NCBI GenBank assembly: GCA_024758765.1
Contig: CP101406.1
Span: 4,278,001 to 4,342,000 of the forward strand
Direction: 5' to 3'
DNA length: 64,000 bases
From: Mycobacterium sp. SVM_VP21
Lineage (GTDB): Bacteria; Actinomycetota; Actinomycetes; Mycobacteriales; Mycobacteriaceae
Made by a program: the position numbers and the translations under genes. Shown one piece after another: positions 9,874-18,334 of this stretch (position 1 is the stretch's first letter; every line of letters begins with the position of its first letter). The notes under the pieces were generated by a model that worked only from the letters and a program-made list of their open reading frames with translations, was not told the DNA's origin and made no database searches.

Positions 9874-10824
9874 GTGCGGTGGGTGACCTATCGAAGTGAA
9901 GACGGTGAGCGCACGGGGGTCCTGGCCGGCGACGTGATCCATGCCGTGGCGCCGGGTGTGACGCTGCTGGAGCTGATCCGGCTCGGGCCGGATGGTCTGC
10001 GCGAGGCCGGCGAACGGGCGTTGGCCGCGCCGCAGGCGACGGTGCGGGCTGATCAGGCGACACTGATGGCGCCGATCCCGCATCCGCCATCGATCCGCGA
10101 CAGCCTGTGCTTCCTGGACCACATGCGCAACTGCCTGGCCGCGACCGGCCGTAGCCGCGACCTCGACGACACCTGGTACCGAATCCCGGCGTTCTATTTC
10201 GCCTGCCCGACAACGGTTCTAGGACCCTACGACGATGCGCCCATGGCGCCCGGCAGTGTCTGCCAGGACTTCGAGTTGGAGGTCGCCGCGATCATCGGTA
10301 CGCCCGGGGCGAACCTGTCGGTGGAGCAAGCCGAGCAGGCCATCATCGGTTACACGATTTTCAACGACTGGTCGGCGCGGGACCTGCAGGCTCAGGAGGG
10401 CGTGCTGGCGATCGGGCAGGCCAAGGGCAAGGACAGCGGGGTCACCCTGGGCCCCTACCTGGTCACCCCCGACGAGCTGGAGCCCTACCGCCGCAACGGC
10501 ATGCTGAGCCTGCACGCCACCGCGATCGTCAACGACGTGATCGTGGGCATCGGGTCGACCGAGGCCATGGACTGGAGCTTCGGCGAGATCATCAGCTACG
10601 CGTCGCGCGGGGTGCCGCTGGAACCGGGTGACGTCTTCGGATCCGGCACCGTACCGACCTGCACTCTGCTCGAACACCTTGACCCCGCCCTGCCGCAACC
10701 GTTTCCGGGTTGGCTGAGCGACGGTGACGTGGTGACCCTGCAGGTGCAGGGCCTCGGCGAGGTACGCCAGACGGTCCGCGCCAGTGCTCCGCCGATACCG
10801 CTGGCGGAGCGCCCGCGCCCGTAG
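9874..10824 (+). CDS. Fumarylacetoacetate hydrolase-family protein
   Basis: A 316-residue FAH-fold protein. The catalytic domain (residues ~65-310) carries the Glu/Asp metal-ligand pattern DFELEVAAIIG and FNDWSARDLQ. The family includes hydrolases, decarboxylases and isomerases of 2-keto acids such as 2-hydroxyhepta-2,4-diene-1,7-dioate; the substrate is unknown here. GTG 9874 starts 3 bp after the ligD stop. It corresponds by position to Rv0939, which I recall as a longer bifunctional protein; here only the FAH unit is present. It converges with the GH5 gene, leaving 5 bp between stops. Confidence 0.85.
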   Translation: MRWVTYRSEDGERTGVLAGDVIHAVAPGVTLLELIRLGPDGLREAGERALAAPQATVRADQATLMAPIPHPPSIRDSLCFLDHMRNCLAATGRSRDLDDTWYRIPAFYFACPTTVLGPYDDAPMAPGSVCQDFELEVAAIIGTPGANLSVEQAEQAIIGYTIFNDWSARDLQAQEGVLAIGQAKGKDSGVTLGPYLVTPDELEPYRRNGMLSLHATAIVNDVIVGIGSTEAMDWSFGEIISYASRGVPLEPGDVFGSGTVPTCTLLEHLDPALPQPFPGWLSDGDVVTLQVQGLGEVRQTVRASAPPIPLAERPRP

Positions 10825-10829
10825 GGTTC

Positions 10830-12953
10830 CTAGGCCGCCGTCACGGTCACCTTGATGGTGGAGGCGCCCGAGTCGGACGTGATGATCAGCTGCGACGCGT
10901 TGGGGCTGGAGGTGACGTGTCCGCCGGTCACGTTGACCGTGTAGCCGTCGGGGTATTGGCTGGTCGGAACGGAGATGGTGGTCTGCGAACCGGCTGCGAA
11001 GGATCCGGAGCCGTCGGCCTGGTCGGTGGAGTAGCTGAAGGAGAAGACTCCGCCCGAGAACGACAACGAGGTCGGGATGCCGGAGATCGCCTGCGGGTAG
11101 GGCTGGGACAGGGCGTCGAGCTTGTCCCAGTTGACGTTGTCGCCGACCGGCGCCTTGCTCAGGTCGAAGACCAGTGCCTGATCGTTCGGCGATGCGCTGG
11201 TGATGTCGCCGCCGGTGTAAGCCCACTCAGACCAGCCGTAGAGCCACTTGTTCGAGGCATTCAGGCTCGCCCCGATGGTTCCGAGGTTGTTCGTCGCACC
11301 GAACTCGCTGAGCCAGCCTGGGATGTTGTGCGCCTGGGTGTATTCCGACGCGTACCCGAACACGATGTCGGCGTTCCAGTCGCAGCCGAAGCTCGAGCCG
11401 GGGATGAGTGACGTCGTGACGCAGTAGTGGTGGAACGAGAAGGCCGAGTTCTCGTCGTCGACCGTGCCCAGGTGTGTTGGGACCGGCAGGCTGCCGAAGA
11501 GGGTGTTCGGCTCGAAGAACACGGTCTTGTTCGGGTCGACCGAGCGGATGGCCGCGTCGATCTGGTTGTAGAACGGGGTCAGCTGCTGGGCGTCGAAGTA
11601 GGGGTTGCCCAAAATGCTGCCCAACGCCTGGGTGCCCGCCCACGGCTCGTTCATGATGTCGTAGCCGGCCACGTTCGCGTCACCCTTGAAGTAGTTGGCG
11701 ACGGCCTGCCACGACAACGCGTAGTGGTTCTGCAGCCCGATGCCGTCCGGTGCCTTGTCGTTGGCCCAGAACGAGTCCCAGGCATAGTTCTGCGCCGGGT
11801 TCAGCGGATAGGTGCCCGGGAAGCCCAGGAGGGGGTTGGGCAGTCCGCCGGTCAAGACGGCCCAATCCGGAGCGCCCTCGCCGCCGAACTCCTCGTTGTA
11901 GAGGTCTTGGTGCATGTCGAGGATCGCGACGATGTTGTAGCGGCCGAGCATCTCGACCGTCTCCTTCACCGAGGCCAGGTAGTCGTAGTCGATGACGCCG
12001 GGTTGCGGTTCCACCCCGGCCCAGATGATGCCCAGGCGTACCGAGTTGAAGCCGTTGGCGGCCAGGAACGCCGCGTCTTCCTCACTGAAGCCGCCGGCGG
12101 ACGGCTCGTAAGGCGGAATCTTGTAGACCTGGTTGAGGCCGCGCAGCAGCACGACCTGGCCGTCGGAGTTGGTGAGCCAGCCGTTGGAGACCTCGACCGG
12201 TGCGGTGACGGTTCCGGTGATGCCGCCGGGCAGGGTGCCGTAGTGCCCGGCCGCGCCGTGGGTTCCGGCCCACAGGCCGGCTACCCCGCCGACACCGCCG
12301 AGGGCGGGCAGTCCGCTGGCGGTGGCGCCGTCGCCAGCGTCGCCGCCGTGGCCGCCGTTGCCCAGCAACCAGGCGGCGGCTCCGCCGTCGCCGCCGACGG
12401 CACCAGCCCCGCCGTCGCCACCGGCGCCGCCGTTGCCGAAGAGCCCAACCGCCGAGCCGCCGTGGCCGCCGGCGACGCCGTCGGTGGTGCTGTTCCAGCC
12501 GGCGCCGCCGTCGCCGAAGAGCCAGCCGCCGTTTTCGCCGTCGGGGTGGTCTTCGGTGCCGTTGGCGCCGTCGCCGATGACCGTGGAGCCGAACAAGTGG
12601 TTGATGGCGCCGTTGACCTGGATGCCCAGGTCGCTGTCGATCCATTTCTCGGCGAGGTCGTGCAGGCCGGTGTAGAAGTCGAAGGCCAGCGCGGGGCTGG
12701 GCTCGGCCAGTGCGGCAAAGGCGGCGTCCCAGTGGCCGGCGGACAAGAAGGTGTCCCACGCGGTCGCGTCGAACAGGGCGTCACCGTCCAGGGTGCCTTG
12801 GGTGGTCACGAACGGCGTGAACAACACGTCCATCATGTCGTCGAGGTCGGCGTGCGCCGCCGGGGTCAGCGGCGTGCCCGCCGAGGTCACAGCCAAGAAC
12901 GCGGCAATTCCGACAACCTTGCTGCCCACAACCTTGCTGCGGTGACGAGACAT
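10830..12953 (-). CDS. Secreted PGRS-linked GH5 glycosidase (endoglycoceramidase-like), copy 1
   Basis: A 707-residue exported enzyme. A Sec signal peptide spans residues 1-35 (cleavage after AHA). A small helical region is followed by a glycine-rich PGRS-type segment (~120-235, GGxGG and LFGNGGAGG units). The GH5 barrel (~250-590) has acid/base Glu436 in IMNEPWAG and nucleophile Glu550 in LSEFGATN, and a C-terminal beta-sandwich follows (~625-707). The motifs ILDMHQDLYN and GVEPQPGVIDY resemble endoglycoceramidases or glucocerebrosidase-like GH5 enzymes acting on glycolipids. There is no PE domain; the PGRS segment is joined directly to a signal peptide. It is tandem with a paralogue at 13100. 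Confidence 0.88.
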   Translation of the reverse strand: MSRHRSKVVGSKVVGIAAFLAVTSAGTPLTPAAHADLDDMMDVLFTPFVTTQGTLDGDALFDATAWDTFLSAGHWDAAFAALAEPSPALAFDFYTGLHDLAEKWIDSDLGIQVNGAINHLFGSTVIGDGANGTEDHPDGENGGWLFGDGGAGWNSTTDGVAGGHGGSAVGLFGNGGAGGDGGAGAVGGDGGAAAWLLGNGGHGGDAGDGATASGLPALGGVGGVAGLWAGTHGAAGHYGTLPGGITGTVTAPVEVSNGWLTNSDGQVVLLRGLNQVYKIPPYEPSAGGFSEEDAAFLAANGFNSVRLGIIWAGVEPQPGVIDYDYLASVKETVEMLGRYNIVAILDMHQDLYNEEFGGEGAPDWAVLTGGLPNPLLGFPGTYPLNPAQNYAWDSFWANDKAPDGIGLQNHYALSWQAVANYFKGDANVAGYDIMNEPWAGTQALGSILGNPYFDAQQLTPFYNQIDAAIRSVDPNKTVFFEPNTLFGSLPVPTHLGTVDDENSAFSFHHYCVTTSLIPGSSFGCDWNADIVFGYASEYTQAHNIPGWLSEFGATNNLGTIGASLNASNKWLYGWSEWAYTGGDITSASPNDQALVFDLSKAPVGDNVNWDKLDALSQPYPQAISGIPTSLSFSGGVFSFSYSTDQADGSGSFAAGSQTTISVPTSQYPDGYTVNVTGGHVTSSPNASQLIITSDSGASTIKVTVTAA

Positions 12954-12966
12954 CTCGACAAACCCT
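12168..12966 (-). repeat. Near-identical 799-bp tract, copy 1 (partner 14438-15236)
   Basis: This tract covers the last ~13 bp of leader, the signal peptide, the helical region and the PGRS segment of GH5 copy 1. Aligned by eye with the copy 2 tract (offset 2270 bp), I count two mismatches in 799 bp. Beyond 12168 the catalytic domains diverge sharply, so the identity ends at a boundary, as expected from gene conversion. Confidence 0.9.
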
Positions 12967-13003
12967 TCTCATGGACCTGCTCAATTTCTTAACTATGCCT
13001 GAG

Positions 13004-13032
13004 AAGGTAAACGAGTTACTTAGCCTGCGCAA
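13004..13032 (-). promoter_or_regulatory. Promoter of GH5 copy 1
   Basis: On the minus strand TTGCGC (13027-13032) and TACCTT (13004-13009) are separated by 17 bp, with a TAAGTAAC block in the spacer. The same arrangement precedes copy 2, although the surrounding DNA has diverged. Transcription would begin ~44 nt before the ATG at 12953. This is motif-based inference supported by conservation between the copies. Confidence 0.55.
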
Positions 13033-13099
13033 GGGTGCGGCAGGGGAGGTGCGGGCGTCGTTCGGTGGCCCAGTCCGAAGTGATCCGTTATTACGCCGC

Positions 13100-15223
13100 C
13101 TAGGCCGCCGTCACGGTCACCTTGATGGTTGAGGCGCCGGAGTCGGACGCGATGGTCAGCACCGGCGCGTTGGGTCCGGAGGTGACGTGTCCGCCGGTCA
13201 CGTTGACCGTGTAGCCGTCGGGGTATTGGCTGGTCGGAACGGAGATGGTGGTCTGCGATCCGGCTGCGAAGGTCCCGTTGCCGTCGGCCTGGTCGGTGGA
13301 GTAGCTGAAGGAGAAGACTCCGCCCGAGAACGACCACGATGTCGGGGTGCCCGAGATCGCCTGCGGGTAGGGCTGGGACAGGGCGTCAAGTTTGTCCCAG
13401 TTGACGTTGTCTCCGACCGGCGGCTTGGTCAGGTCGTAGACCAGTGCCTGATCGTTCGGTGAGGTACTGGTGATGTCGTTGCCGGTGTAGGCCCATTCGG
13501 TCCAACCGATCAGATGCTGGTTGGCGGAGTTCATGCCGGCGGTGATGGTCGGGATGTTGTTGGTGGCGCCGAACTCGCTGAGCAGCGCCGGGATGTTGTG
13601 CTCGTGTGCGTAGTCCATCGCGTAGCCGAGGACGACGTCGGCATTCCAGTCGCAACCGAAGCTCAGGGTCGAGAACAGCGCATTCACCATGCAGTAGTGG
13701 TGGAACGAGAAGGCGGTGTTGGGATCGTCGACCGTGCCCAGGTGGTTCGGCACCGGCAGGCTGGCGTCGAGGGTGGTCGGCCCGAAGAACACGGTCTTGT
13801 TCGGGTCGACGGAGCGAATGGCGGCGTCGATCTGGTTGTAGAACGGGGTCAGCTGCTGGGAGTCGAAGTAGGGGTTGCCCAACAGGCTGCCCAACCAGTG
13901 CGAGCCGGCCCACGGCTCGTTGATGATCTCGTAGCCGGCCACGTTCGCGTCACCCTTGAAGTAGTTGGCGACGGCCTGCCACGTCTGCGCGTAGTGGTTC
14001 TGCAGGCCGATCTCATCGGATGCCTTAGTGTTGGCCCAGAACGCATCCCAGGCGTGGTTCTGCGCCGGGCTGACGAAGTAGCTGCCCGGGAAGCCCGCGT
14101 CCACGTTGGGTAGCCCGCCGGTGAAGACAGCCCAGTCTGGCGCACCGTCGCCGCCCAGACTGCCGCTGTAGAGGTCTTGGTGCATGTCGAGGATGGCGAC
14201 GATGTTGTGGTTGGCCAGGATCTGCACCGTCTGTTGGATGGAGGCCAGGTAGTTGTAGTCGATGACGCCGGGCTGGGGTTCGACGCCGGCCCAGATGACC
14301 CCGAGGCGGACCGCGTTGAAGCCGTTGGCGGCCAGGAATGCGGCGTCGTCGTCGCTGAACCCGCCGGCGGACGGCTCGTAAGGTGCGATCTTGTAGACCT
14401 GGTTGAGTCCGTGCCACATGACGACTTGTCCGTCGCTGTTGGTGAGCCAGCCGTTGGAGACCTCGACCGGTGCGGTGACGGTTCCGGTGATGCCGCCGGG
14501 CAGGGTGCCGTAGTGCCCGGCCGCGCCGTGGGTTCCGGCCCACAGGCCGGCTACCCCGCCGACACCGCCGAGGGCGGGCAGTCCGCTGGCGGTGGCGCCG
14601 TCGCCAGCGTCGCCGCCGTGGCCGCCGTTGCCCAGCAACCAGGCGGCGGCTCCGCCGTCGCCGCCGACGGCACCAGCCCCGCCGTCGCCACCGGCGCCGC
14701 CGTTGCCGAAGAGCCCAACCGCCGAGCCGCCGTGGCCGCCGGCGACGCCGTCGGTGGTGCTGTTCCAGCCGGCGCCGCCGTCGCCGAAGAGCCAGCCGCC
14801 GTTTTCGCCGTCGGGGTGGTCTTCGGTGCCGTTGGCGCCGTCGCCGATGACCGTGGAGCCGAACAAGTGGTTGATGGCGCCGTTGACCTGGATGCCCAGG
14901 TCGCTGTCGATCCATTTCTCGGCGAGGTCGTGCAGGCCGGTGTAGAAGTCGAAGGCCAGCGCGGGGCTGGGCTCGGCCAGTGCGGCAAAGGCGGCGTCCC
15001 AGTGGCCGGCGGACAAGAAGGTGTCCCACGCGGTCGCGTCGAACAGGGCGTCACCGTCCAGGGTGCCTTGGGTGGTCACGAACGGTGTGAACAACACGTC
15101 CATCATGTCGTCGAGGTCGGCGTGCGCCGCCGGGGTCAGCGGCGTGCCCGCAGAGGTCACAGCCAAGAACGCGGCAATTCCGACAACCTTGCTGCCCACA
15201 ACCTTGCTGCGGTGACGAGACAT
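13100..15223 (-). CDS. Secreted PGRS-linked GH5 glycosidase (endoglycoceramidase-like), copy 2
   Basis: A 707-residue paralogue of the upstream-facing neighbour with the same length and domain order: signal peptide (1-35), PGRS segment (~120-235), GH5 barrel with Glu436 (IINEPWAG) and Glu550 (LLSEFGATN), and C-terminal beta-sandwich. Residues 1 to ~260 are nearly identical to copy 1, while the barrel has many substitutions, for example GLNQVYKIA against GLNQVYKIP. This suggests that substrate choice has diverged while the export module was homogenised. ATG 15223 has AGGGAGG upstream. Each copy has its own promoter, so the two are probably transcribed separately. Confidence 0.88.
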   Translation of the reverse strand: MSRHRSKVVGSKVVGIAAFLAVTSAGTPLTPAAHADLDDMMDVLFTPFVTTQGTLDGDALFDATAWDTFLSAGHWDAAFAALAEPSPALAFDFYTGLHDLAEKWIDSDLGIQVNGAINHLFGSTVIGDGANGTEDHPDGENGGWLFGDGGAGWNSTTDGVAGGHGGSAVGLFGNGGAGGDGGAGAVGGDGGAAAWLLGNGGHGGDAGDGATASGLPALGGVGGVAGLWAGTHGAAGHYGTLPGGITGTVTAPVEVSNGWLTNSDGQVVMWHGLNQVYKIAPYEPSAGGFSDDDAAFLAANGFNAVRLGVIWAGVEPQPGVIDYNYLASIQQTVQILANHNIVAILDMHQDLYSGSLGGDGAPDWAVFTGGLPNVDAGFPGSYFVSPAQNHAWDAFWANTKASDEIGLQNHYAQTWQAVANYFKGDANVAGYEIINEPWAGSHWLGSLLGNPYFDSQQLTPFYNQIDAAIRSVDPNKTVFFGPTTLDASLPVPNHLGTVDDPNTAFSFHHYCMVNALFSTLSFGCDWNADVVLGYAMDYAHEHNIPALLSEFGATNNIPTITAGMNSANQHLIGWTEWAYTGNDITSTSPNDQALVYDLTKPPVGDNVNWDKLDALSQPYPQAISGTPTSWSFSGGVFSFSYSTDQADGNGTFAAGSQTTISVPTSQYPDGYTVNVTGGHVTSGPNAPVLTIASDSGASTIKVTVTAA

Positions 15224-15236
15224 CTCGACAAACCCT
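14438..15236 (-). repeat. Near-identical 799-bp tract, copy 2 (partner 12168-12966)
   Basis: Partner of the tract at 12168-12966. The two mismatches I see are near 15086 and 15162, both in the region encoding the N-terminal helical part and signal peptide. The match ends upstream 13 bp before the start codon. Confidence 0.9.
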
Positions 15237-15269
15237 CCCTGATGCGCCTCTTTCTGAGGTCTGTCTGAG

Positions 15270-15299
15270 AAGGTAAATGGGTTACTTAACAACGCGCAA
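15270..15299 (-). promoter_or_regulatory. Promoter of GH5 copy 2
   Basis: On the minus strand TTGCGC (15294-15299) and TACCTT (15270-15275) are 18 bp apart, with GTTAAGTAAC in the spacer. The same hexamers occur before copy 1, and a similar pair (TTGCGT/TACCGT) occurs before the PE-PPE hydrolase at 51154. Confidence 0.55.
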
Positions 15300-15762
15300 G
15301 GGTGTGACGGAAATGGAGTGCGATTCGGAGCCCGGCCGACGCGTCCGTACCGCTGCTGGACGAGCGGTTATAGCTGGTGGACGCGCTGCAACGCCGTGAC
15401 GGGTCAAATCGCGCGATAGTTCGCGACGACAACTATTTCGAAAGCCCGATCAGCACTGCGTCGCGGCGCGGATCCACTCGCGACGAGCTTCGCTCTGCCC
15501 GGCCTCAGCTGCTGCGGCGCGAAGCAGGCGGATAACCTGCTGGTGGTCGCCGTGGCCGACTTGTGGCTCAACCGGTAGATACTTTTGTGTCTTCATGTGT
15601 GAATACCCCCTGCAGGTCACGCAACGAGAACTGCAGTACCCGACCGCTGTAGGTGGGCGGTCAGTGCACGTATCGGTCAACGCCGGCGGCGACGAAAACT
15701 ATCCCGATTCACCCGAACAAAACGGTGAGGGTGCACACGTGTGGACGACGACGTGACGGGCG
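15300..15762. other. Mostly non-coding interval
   Basis: No long gene is seen. It holds a possible 48-codon ORF (15450-15596), an inverted repeat ATAGTT-N9-AACTAT (15416-15436), the palindrome CACACGTGTG (15734-15743), and a short hairpin GTGACG/CGTCAC (15753-15766) at the 3' end of the LLM gene that might serve as its weak terminator. Confidence 0.5.
15450..15596 (-). CDS. Possible small protein, 48 residues
   Basis: ATG 15596 is preceded by the G-rich run CAGGGGGT at about 8 nt and opens MKTQKYLPVEPQVGHGDHQQ. The rest is a basic/acidic alpha-helix-prone stretch (VIRLLRAAAAEAGQSEARRE). There is no recognised family, signal peptide or membrane segment. It is isolated between GH5 copy 2 and the LLM oxidoreductase, both on the same strand. 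A chance ORF cannot be excluded. Confidence 0.3.
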   Translation of the reverse strand: MKTQKYLPVEPQVGHGDHQQVIRLLRAAAAEAGQSEARREWIRAATQC

Positions 15763-16635
15763 TCACCCCGCCTTGGCGATGACGTGCTCGGCGAACCGCT
15801 CCAGGTTGCGGATCTTGGTGTCCAGCGGCTCGGTGTCGGGCCCGACGATGTAGGGCACCCGGAAGCCGACGATGACGTCGGTAACGCCCTTGTCTTCCAG
15901 GCGCTTGATGCCGTCCAGGGTGAAGCCGTCGACCGAGATCACATGGATCTCGAACGGGTCGTCGGTGCGGCCCTCTTCTTCGCGGAGCTGCTTGAGGCGG
16001 GTGATGAGTCCGTCGAGCTCGGCCGGGTCGCCGCCGCCGTGCATCCAGCCGTCATGGCGTGCCGCGCGGCGGAGCGCGGCGTCGGCGTGGCCACCGATCA
16101 GGATCGGGATCGGCTGGGTCGGGGCCGGGCACATCTTGGTTTTCGGGATGTCGTAGAACTCGCCGTGGAACTCGAAGTAGTCACCGGTGGTGAGGCCCTG
16201 GATGATCTCGATGCACTCATCCATCCGCTTGCCGCGCCGGGCGAACGGCACCCCCATCAGTTCGTAGTCCTCCGGCCAGGGACTGGTGCCCACGCCCAGT
16301 GCCAGCCGGTTGTTGATCATCGCGGCCAGCGAGCCGGCCTGCTTGGCGACCAAGGCCGGCGGGCGGATCGGCAGCTTGACCACGAACGGGGTGAACCGCA
16401 GCGTGCTGGTGACCGCGCCCAATGCTGCGATCAAGACGAAGGTCTCGATGAAGGCCTTGCCGTCGAGGAATTCCCGATTGCCGTCGGGGGTGTAGGGGTA
16501 TTTCGAGTCCGATTCGAACGGGTAGGCGACGCTGTCGGGGATCGTCATGCTGTGGTACCCGGCGGCCTCGGCGGCTTTGGCGAGCGGAACGTAGTAGCTC
16601 GGGTCGGTCATCGCTTCGGCGTAGGTGAACCGCAC
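15763..16635 (-). CDS. LLM-class F420-dependent oxidoreductase
   Basis: A 290-residue luciferase-like monooxygenase-fold protein with LRFTPFVVKLPIRPPALVAKQ, LALGVGTSPWPEDYELMG and the LIGGHADAALRRAARHDGWM segment, typical of mycobacterial F420-dependent enzymes. The substrate is unknown. It corresponds by position and length to Rv0940c. GTG 16635 is chosen because AGGAGA precedes it and the family starts at (V/M)RFTYAEAM. It lies downstream of the diiron oxygenase/DUF4873 pair on the same strand, 83 bp away. Confidence 0.9.
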   Translation of the reverse strand: MRFTYAEAMTDPSYYVPLAKAAEAAGYHSMTIPDSVAYPFESDSKYPYTPDGNREFLDGKAFIETFVLIAALGAVTSTLRFTPFVVKLPIRPPALVAKQAGSLAAMINNRLALGVGTSPWPEDYELMGVPFARRGKRMDECIEIIQGLTTGDYFEFHGEFYDIPKTKMCPAPTQPIPILIGGHADAALRRAARHDGWMHGGGDPAELDGLITRLKQLREEEGRTDDPFEIHVISVDGFTLDGIKRLEDKGVTDVIVGFRVPYIVGPDTEPLDTKIRNLERFAEHVIAKAG

Positions 16636-16718
16636 GTCGTCTCCTCGGTCTTTGGGTGATGGGGCGCTGTTCTCTGCATAGCAGATTGGCCCGGCCCGAC
16701 CCGAGTGGGGGAGTGCGT

Positions 16719-17435
16719 TCACATACGCGGCGGCATCGCGATCTCGACATCCTCCAGGGGAAACGGCGGATATCCGGCAGCGCCGATCACGGTCAGCGTG
16801 CCCCACGGCGTCCGCTCCGCGACGCGCCCTTCGGCGGTGTGCTCGCCAATCCGGATGCTGACCTTCGAGCCGGTGACACTCGCGCCCGGCAATTCGTTGA
16901 AAAACATTCCCTGCCAATGGTATTGGCCATCGATTGGATCAAAGTGGCCGGTCAGCCGGACGCGTGTGGGGTAGTCCTCGCCGTTGTGGGTGAGAACCGC
17001 CGGCCCGTCATAGGTTTCGTCGTCGACGCCCACCGAGCCAGTGAGATAGAACCGGGAGATCCCCCGGGTCGGCAGCAGCGGGTGCACCCGCAGCCGAGGC
17101 GAGCGAGACTCGATGCGACTGGCCCCGCTACGCCGTAGGGCATCGATGAGCCGGGCCACGTACCGGGCCTGCCGATGGGTGTGCGGACCGGGGATGTGGA
17201 ATCGGTTGGGGACTCCATGTCTGGCGACCGCGTCGTCGGTTGAGGCGGCGGTGCCGATCAGCGTGCGGGCGGTCAGTTCTTCGCCGTCGGTAGTGGTCAC
17301 CGTCCAGGTGTCGGTGCCGCTGTCGAATCGGGTGGTCACGTTCGTCGCGTCGACGGCGCGGACGCCATCGATCAATCCGCGCAGGGGCGCCGGGTTGCCC
17401 AGCACCACCACATCGAGGACGCCGTTGCGGCTCAC
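16719..17435 (-). CDS. DUF4873-containing protein
   Basis: A 238-residue protein whose C-terminal ~95 residues (YDGPAVLTHNGEDYPTRVRL onward, ending PPFPLEDVEIAMPPRM) are a DUF4873 beta-rich domain, usually found at the end of flavin monooxygenases. The N-terminal part (VVLGNPAPLRGL, TLIGTAAS) resembles the second half of an FAD-dependent monooxygenase but lacks the N-terminal GxGxxG flavin-binding motif, so it may be a truncated or repurposed enzyme. GTG 17435 overlaps the stop of the diiron gene (GTGA), indicating translational coupling. Confidence 0.75.
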   Translation of the reverse strand: MSRNGVLDVVVLGNPAPLRGLIDGVRAVDATNVTTRFDSGTDTWTVTTTDGEELTARTLIGTAASTDDAVARHGVPNRFHIPGPHTHRQARYVARLIDALRRSGASRIESRSPRLRVHPLLPTRGISRFYLTGSVGVDDETYDGPAVLTHNGEDYPTRVRLTGHFDPIDGQYHWQGMFFNELPGASVTGSKVSIRIGEHTAEGRVAERTPWGTLTVIGAAGYPPFPLEDVEIAMPPRM

Positions 17436-18334
17436 AGGAATCCGGCCCGCCGCCACATCCGCCGGGCCAGCCCGCCCATCAGTCCGACTTCGGCGAAGAA
17501 CGCGGCCAGCGGCGCGAACGACGAGCGGGACGCCGCGTGGAAGTGCGGGTTGGCCCGCGCCACCCGGCGAGCTTCGCGACCGTCCAGCCCGACTCGGTTG
17601 TAGACGACCGGCAGGGTGAACAGGTGGCGGTAGAACGGTCCACCGACGCCCTGCAGGTTGGCCAGCAGCATCCGGCGATAGCGGGGCATCGCCGGGACGC
17701 TCCGCCGCAGCCCGTCACGGGCGTACTGAATGTGGCGGGCTTCCTCGGTGACATGAATGCGCATCACCCGCCGCACGATCGGCTGCAGGTCCGGGTCGTC
17801 GAGGATCTGGCGCTGCAGCGAGTCGAAGATCTCCTCGCCGACCAGTGCCGCTCCCCACAAGATGCTGCCGCGGAACAGAAACGGAAGCGCGTTGATGACG
17901 ATGCGCTGATGCAGCCGCGGGCGTACCGGCACGCCGCCGATCCGGTCGATGGTCTTGCCGAACATCAGCATGTGGCGGGTCTCGTCGCCCAGTTCGGTCA
18001 GCGAGTAGTGGGTGGTGCGCGCGGTGGGGTTCTTGTGCATCATGTCGCGCAGCAGTGCCTGGTTGAGGATGTTCTCGAACCAGATACCGGCCGACAGGAC
18101 ATTGACCAGCTCCTGGCGTGACATCTCGATCTGCTGTTCGCGGGTCATGGACTCCCACAGACCGGTGCCGTAGAGGGTGCACATCCGTGGCGGTAGGAAG
18201 AACTTGTCCTCCTCCAGCGGGGCGTTCCAGTCGATGTCGACGACCGGCGCGTAGGACTTTTTCACCGAGCCTTTCAGCAGGCGCTCGGCAAATTCCTCCC
18301 GGGTCGGTTCGCTCGGCCGCACCGCAGTGGTCAT
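17432..18334 (-). CDS. AurF-type diiron oxygenase
   Basis: A 300-residue ferritin-like diiron protein of the AurF (p-aminobenzoate N-oxygenase) family. Iron-ligand motifs are seen as ELGDETRHMLMFG (residues ~114-126), GEEIFDSLQ (~165) and TEEARHIQYARDG (~197-209). Such enzymes oxidise amines or aliphatic carbons; the substrate is unknown. ATG 18334 is preferred over a TTG 33 nt upstream. The stop overlaps the DUF4873 start, so the two products probably act together. It is divergent from the LAL regulator at 18489. Confidence 0.85.
   Translation of the reverse strand: MTTAVRPSEPTREEFAERLLKGSVKKSYAPVVDIDWNAPLEEDKFFLPPRMCTLYGTGLWESMTREQQIEMSRQELVNVLSAGIWFENILNQALLRDMMHKNPTARTTHYSLTELGDETRHMLMFGKTIDRIGGVPVRPRLHQRIVINALPFLFRGSILWGAALVGEEIFDSLQRQILDDPDLQPIVRRVMRIHVTEEARHIQYARDGLRRSVPAMPRYRRMLLANLQGVGGPFYRHLFTLPVVYNRVGLDGREARRVARANPHFHAASRSSFAPLAAFFAEVGLMGGLARRMWRRAGFL

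Noticed and set aside
12281..12784. GC-rich repeats in the GH5 genes considered as CRISPR or satellite repeats
   Set aside because: They are in-frame glycine codons of the PGRS segment with irregular spacing, not constant repeats with unique spacers.
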